Below, one piece after another: positions 60,303 to 64,000 of a stretch of DNA of 64,000 nucleotides (position 1 is the first letter of the stretch; each line of letters opens with the position of its first letter). The DNA is from Nitrogeniibacter aestuarii (GTDB taxonomy: Bacteria > Pseudomonadota > Gammaproteobacteria > Burkholderiales > Rhodocyclaceae): assembly GCF_017309585.1 (NCBI RefSeq), contig NZ_CP071321.1, forward strand, positions 3,472,001 through 3,536,000, in the 5' to 3' direction. The notes under the pieces were generated by a model, which saw only the letters and a program-made list of their open reading frames with translations, was not told the DNA's origin and did no database searches. A program made the position numbers and the translations under genes.

Positions 60303-62008
60303 ATGCGCCGTCGCAGGGCCGTGCCCCGCTGGGCCAGACGCTCATTGCCACGGGCGTCATCACCGAAGATCAGCTCCGCATCGCCCTGCTCGAGCAAACG
60401 CGCGTTGACCGCCCCATTGGCCGGCTGCTGATCGACCTGGGCTTCGTCACTGAAGCCGCGCTGCGCGACGCGCTCTCGGCCAGCCTGGGCAAGCAGAGCG
60501 TCGACCTGGCGAACACCATCGCCGACCCCGAGGCCTTGAGTCTGGTCCCGCAGGAAGTGGCGAAACGCCACCGCTTGCTGCCCCTGAGCTTCGACGCGGA
60601 GCGCAACCGGCTGACCATTGCCATTGCCGACATCAACGACGTGGTGGCACTCGACAAACTGCGAGGGCTGGTCGCCGAAGACATCGCCATCGAAACGCTG
60701 CTGGCGGGCGACTCTGAAATCGCGCGGGCCATCGACCAGTATTACGGCTACAAGCTGTCGATCGACGGCATCCTGCACGAGATCGAAACCGGCGAGATCG
60801 ACTTCCGCTCGCTGGCGAGTACCACCGACGAGTACAGCCAGCCGGTCGTCCGGCTGATCGATGCCCTGCTCTCCAACGCGGTGAAACGCGACGCATCAGA
60901 CGTCCACTTCGAGCCCGAGGCCGCCTTCCTTCGCATCCGCTATCGCATCGATGGCATGCTTCGCCAGGTGCGCGCACTGCACAAGAGTTACTGGCCCGCC
61001 ATGGCGGTGCGCATCAAGGTCATGGCCGGCCTGAACATCGCCGAGACGCGCGCGCCGCAGGATGGCCGCATCACGCTCAACATCAGCGGCCGGCAGGTGG
61101 ATTTTCGCGTCTCTTCGCAGCCGACAATCCATGGCGAAAACATCGTCCTGCGTGTGCTGGACCGCCAGAAGGGCATTGTCGAACTCGACCAGCTCGGGCT
61201 CGGCGAAGCGCAGCTCGATCTGCTCAAGCTCATGATCGCCAGGCCGGAAGGCCTCATCCTTGTGACCGGCCCGACCGGCAGCGGCAAGACCACCACGCTG
61301 TATTCCATCCTCAATCACATCAACGATGAGGGGCTGAACATCATGACGCTGGAGGATCCGGTCGAGTACCCCATGACCATGATCCGTCAGACGGCCGTTT
61401 CCGACACCGCCAAGCTCGATTTCGCCAATGGCGTGCGCGCCATGCTGCGCCAGGATCCGGACATCATCCTGGTAGGTGAAGTCCGCGATCCGGACACCGC
61501 GAACATGGCCTTCCGCGCGGCCATGACCGGCCACCAGGTGTATTCGACCCTGCACACCAACACCGCCATCGGCGCGATTCCCCGCCTGCTCGACCTGGGC
61601 ATCACCCCGGAGGTCATGACCGGCAACCTGATCGGCATCGTCGCCCAGCGACTGATCCGCAAGCTGTGCCCTCATTGCCGGGAAAGCTATGTTCCCGAAC
61701 CGTGGGAGCTCAAGCTGCTGGGCCAATCGACCGAGCGCGGCCCCGAATCGCTGCATCGCGCGGTCGGCTGCAAGCACTGCGACTTCCAGGGCTATCGCGG
61801 GCGCACCGCCATCATGGAACTGGTGCGCATGGACGCCGACATGGACGAGCTGATCGCCCGCCGGGCCAGCCAGCGAGACGTGCGCAATGCTGCCCGCGCC
61901 AAGGGATACCGCTCGCTCGCCGAGGACGGCGTGCGACGCGTGCTCGATGGCACCACGTCGCTGGACGAACTGACCCGCGTGGTGGACCTCACCGACCGGA
62001 TGGCGTGA
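60299..62008 (+). CDS. mshE: MshE-type pilus extension ATPase with N-terminal MshEN domain
   Basis: The protein has 569 residues. GTG 60299 follows GGAGG and overlaps the mshN stop (GTGA); the longer frame covers mshN and was rejected. The N-terminal MshEN domain has two tandem motifs, PLGQTLIATGVITEDQLRIA and PIGRLLIDLGFVTEAALRDA, of the kind that binds c-di-GMP. The ATPase has Walker A GPTGSGKTTT near 323, Walker B QDPDIILVGEVRD near 385, and zinc Cys pairs CPHC and CKHC. It drives pilus assembly at the inner membrane. Confidence 0.9.
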   Translation: MNAPSQGRAPLGQTLIATGVITEDQLRIALLEQTRVDRPIGRLLIDLGFVTEAALRDALSASLGKQSVDLANTIADPEALSLVPQEVAKRHRLLPLSFDAERNRLTIAIADINDVVALDKLRGLVAEDIAIETLLAGDSEIARAIDQYYGYKLSIDGILHEIETGEIDFRSLASTTDEYSQPVVRLIDALLSNAVKRDASDVHFEPEAAFLRIRYRIDGMLRQVRALHKSYWPAMAVRIKVMAGLNIAETRAPQDGRITLNISGRQVDFRVSSQPTIHGENIVLRVLDRQKGIVELDQLGLGEAQLDLLKLMIARPEGLILVTGPTGSGKTTTLYSILNHINDEGLNIMTLEDPVEYPMTMIRQTAVSDTAKLDFANGVRAMLRQDPDIILVGEVRDPDTANMAFRAAMTGHQVYSTLHTNTAIGAIPRLLDLGITPEVMTGNLIGIVAQRLIRKLCPHCRESYVPEPWELKLLGQSTERGPESLHRAVGCKHCDFQGYRGRTAIMELVRMDADMDELIARRASQRDVRNAARAKGYRSLAEDGVRRVLDGTTSLDELTRVVDLTDRMA

Positions 62009-62009
62009 C

Positions 62010-63212
62010 ATGGTCATGTTCGCGTACAAGGCAGTCACCACCGATGGCCGGCATGTGCGTGGAGAGATGGACGCCGTCAACATGGTCGATCTGGAAATGC
62101 GCCTCAAGCGCATGGAGATGGATTTCGTCAACGGCTACCCGGTCAAGGGTCGGGGCCACCTCGGTCAGCACGCCATCCCGCGCCGGGAGCTGATCAACTT
62201 CTGCTTTCATCTGGAACAACTCACCCGCGCGGGCGTACCGATACTGTCGGGTCTCACGGACCTTCGGGATTCGACGGAGCATGCGCGTTTCCGGGAGGTG
62301 GTCGCGGGGCTGGTCGAGAGCATCGAAGGCGGCCGAAACCTCTCCGAGGCGGTTGCGGAGTATCCGGCCGTGTTCAACAACGTCTTCTGCGCACTGCTCA
62401 GGGCCGGTGAGACCTCGGGCAACCTGCCCCACGTGCTTCGCGACATCAGCGAAAACCTGAAACGCGATGACGAACTCGCCTCCTTCGGCCGCAAGGTCAT
62501 CCTCTACCCGATCATCGTGCTCGCCTGTGTCGCTGCCGCCACGTCCGTCGCCCTGCTGGTGCTGGTGCCACAACTGAGCACCCTGTTCAGGATGACCGGC
62601 AACGAGCTACCGCTCTCGACCCGCGTGCTGATCGGCGCGTCGGATCTACTGGTCGGCTATTGGTGGCTGCTGTTGGGCCTGGTCATCATCACAGGGCTGT
62701 CGATCAAACTGGCGCTCAATACGTCCCTGCGCGCCCGTCACCTGTGGGACGGCATGTTGCTGCGCCTGCCCCTGCTGGGCGAAATACGTCGCAAGATCAT
62801 GCTGGCGCGTTTCTCAGGTCTGTTCTCCATGATGTACGGCGCCGGCATCCCCATCGTGGACGCGCTCAAGAGCGCCGAGGCCGCGGCCGGGAACAGCGTC
62901 ATCGCCGAAGGCCTGCGCGAGGTTGGCGAGCGCATCGGCGAAGGGCGAAACGTGTCAGGCGCCTTCGCCTCCGTCCCCCTCTTTCCGCCCCTGGTCGTGC
63001 GCATGCTGCGGGTGGGCGAGAACACCGGCGCACTCGACGAGGCGCTTGGCAATGTCGCCTACTTCTATGATCGGGACGTGCGCGAATCGGTCGAGCGCCT
63101 GCAGGCAGTGACCGAACCCCTGCTCACCTTGCTGATCGGCGCCCTGCTGCTCGGGATCATCCTCGCCGTACTCGGTCCCATCTACGACATCATCACCCAG
63201 CTGCCCACCTGA
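62010..63212 (+). CDS. mshG: GspF/MshG-type inner-membrane platform protein
   Basis: The protein has 400 residues. Two T2SSF domains lie at about 65-190 and 265-390. The first has FCFHLEQLTRAGVPILSGLT and LLRAGETSGNLPHVL; the second has ARFSGLFSMMYGAGIPIVDA and LRVGENTGALDEALGNVA. Three membrane helices are near 168-190, 215-235 and 370-392. It forms the rotating platform beneath the ATPase. It starts directly after mshE. Confidence 0.92.
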   Translation: MVMFAYKAVTTDGRHVRGEMDAVNMVDLEMRLKRMEMDFVNGYPVKGRGHLGQHAIPRRELINFCFHLEQLTRAGVPILSGLTDLRDSTEHARFREVVAGLVESIEGGRNLSEAVAEYPAVFNNVFCALLRAGETSGNLPHVLRDISENLKRDDELASFGRKVILYPIIVLACVAAATSVALLVLVPQLSTLFRMTGNELPLSTRVLIGASDLLVGYWWLLLGLVIITGLSIKLALNTSLRARHLWDGMLLRLPLLGEIRRKIMLARFSGLFSMMYGAGIPIVDALKSAEAAAGNSVIAEGLREVGERIGEGRNVSGAFASVPLFPPLVVRMLRVGENTGALDEALGNVAYFYDRDVRESVERLQAVTEPLLTLLIGALLLGIILAVLGPIYDIITQLPT

Positions 63213-64000
63213 TGCCGCAACGTCACCTGCTCTATCTCGACGCCAGTGCCATGCACTGCTTCTACTGGAAGCAGGGACACCTGCGCCTGATCGAGCGCTT
63301 CCCGGTGACCGAACCCGGTATCGACGGTTTCGTCCGCCATGTGCAGACCTACCGAAAGGCCATTTTTTCGCTGCTTGTCGACGTCATGGAAGAGGGCTTC
63401 CAGTTCGAAGTGCTTCCACACGTTTCGGGGCAAGATCGCACGGCGATGCTCAAGCGCAAGACCGATCAGGCCTTTTTCGGATCGCCTCTGAGCGCCGCGA
63501 TTTCGCTCGGCCGGGAGCGCACAGGCCGGCGTGACGAGCGCTTCCTGTTTGTCGCGCTGACACGCCAGGCGGCCATCGATCCGTGGCTGGATGTGCTGCG
63601 TGCCAACGAGGTGGCACTGAGCGGTATCCACACGCCACCGCTGGTGCTCGACACCATCTTCAAGCGCCTGCGAGGGGTCTCGGACAATCGCCTGCTGGTC
63701 AATTTCACGCCGGGCGGCATGCGCCAGACCTTTTTCGAGCACGGCCGTGTGCGCTTCAGCCGCCTTGCGCAAAGTCTCGACGACATTCCGATCGGGCTGG
63801 AAGACCAGTGCGCCGCAGAGATCCTCAAAACCCATTCCTACCTGGCCGGCCAGCGCCTCATCCCGCGCAACGTTCCGCTGACCGTCCAGCTCATGGTGGA
63901 CGATGCCGACTACAAGCGCCTGCGCCCGGCGCTTCGCGAAAGTGCCGAGCTCCACTTCGAGCACCTGCCGGTCAATCTGGTTGCCTCGAAGCTCGGGCTT
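63212..64000 (+). CDS. Partial gene after mshG, possibly an MshI/PilM-like assembly protein (runs off the right edge)
   Basis: A frame of 263 codons starts at ATG 63212 inside the mshG stop (TGATG) and remains open to the end. It begins MPQRHLLYLDASAMHCFYWK and has no signal peptide or membrane helix in the visible part. Segments such as RFLFVALTRQAAIDPWLDVL and RLLVNFTPGGMRQTFFEHGR suggest an actin-like or GspL/PilM-type cytoplasmic domain, which is expected at this place in a pilus operon. I do not recognise the family firmly. Codon use matches its neighbours, so it is a real gene. The antisense frame 63182-63964 is a shadow. Confidence 0.72.
   Translation, partial: MPQRHLLYLDASAMHCFYWKQGHLRLIERFPVTEPGIDGFVRHVQTYRKAIFSLLVDVMEEGFQFEVLPHVSGQDRTAMLKRKTDQAFFGSPLSAAISLGRERTGRRDERFLFVALTRQAAIDPWLDVLRANEVALSGIHTPPLVLDTIFKRLRGVSDNRLLVNFTPGGMRQTFFEHGRVRFSRLAQSLDDIPIGLEDQCAAEILKTHSYLAGQRLIPRNVPLTVQLMVDDADYKRLRPALRESAELHFEHLPVNLVASKLGL

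Overview
The window is chromosomal DNA, GC-rich and densely coded, from a betaproteobacterium, most likely of the Rhodocyclales (Azoarcus/Aromatoleum/Thauera type). This rests on three things: the long Mla-MurA-His-HinT-Tat block, which has the gene order typical of betaproteobacteria; an aromatic-degradation block controlled by a sigma-54 activator and a MarR repressor; and purB, queA-tgt-yajC-secDF and sucCD of proteobacterial type. I see no phage, insertion sequence or CRISPR array.

Layout. (1) 1-17010 is an aromatic and phenylpropanoid catabolism region. A XylR/DmpR-type regulator runs off the left edge. Divergent from it is a long operon behind a strong -24/-12 promoter: aldehyde dehydrogenase, DUF1302 porin-like protein, DUF1329 protein, Ycf48/BNR-repeat protein, RND exporter, alpha/beta hydrolase, zinc aryl-alcohol dehydrogenase and quinone-reductase-like oxidoreductase. 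Next comes a MarR regulator divergent from ech (hydroxycinnamoyl-CoA hydratase-lyase), an apparent relic of a vanillin-type aldehyde dehydrogenase, fcs (feruloyl/p-coumaroyl-CoA synthetase) and a metal-dependent amidohydrolase. (2) 17423-23409 holds tRNA-Leu(CAA), then queA-tgt-yajC-secD-secF and a small membrane protein. (3) 23457-25206 holds a DUF2322-like protein and purB. (4) 25327-30891 is a type IV pilin with its own sigma-54 promoter beside an apparent operon of PP2C phosphatase, double-FHA protein, cAMP-phosphodiesterase-like metallo-beta-lactamase-fold protein and a GAF-PilB ATPase. (5) 31128-38466 holds sucCD, a DUF2889 protein, a FimV-like protein, a Nif3-family protein and a DegS-like protease. 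(6) 38545-54312 is a long minus-strand block, read as mlaFEDACB, a YadGH-type ABC exporter, bolA, murA, hisG, hisD, then hisB, hisH, hisA, hisF, hisI, hisE, hinT and tatABC. Only hisC lies on the opposite strand. (7) 54448-64000 is an MSHA-like pilus or type II secretion cluster: sigma-54 response regulator, MshM/ExeA ATPase, MshL secretin, MshN-like TPR protein, MshE ATPase, MshG and a partial gene running off the right edge.

How the genes fit together. The alcohol and aldehyde dehydrogenases plus Fcs and Ech can be read as a route from cinnamyl or benzyl alcohols and hydroxycinnamates to hydroxybenzoates, with an envelope transport set for a hydrophobic substrate. The aldehyde dehydrogenase expected inside the ech-fcs operon seems to survive only as a 67-codon relic, so the enzyme at 1157-2632 may have taken over its step. 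Two pilus-related regions, one with phospho-signalling partners and one with a likely c-di-GMP-binding ATPase, point to regulated surface attachment. The remainder is housekeeping: protein export, outer-membrane lipid asymmetry, peptidoglycan precursor, histidine, purine and TCA-cycle genes. The reading frames at both window edges (1-699 minus and 63212-64000 plus) were translated directly from the sequence.
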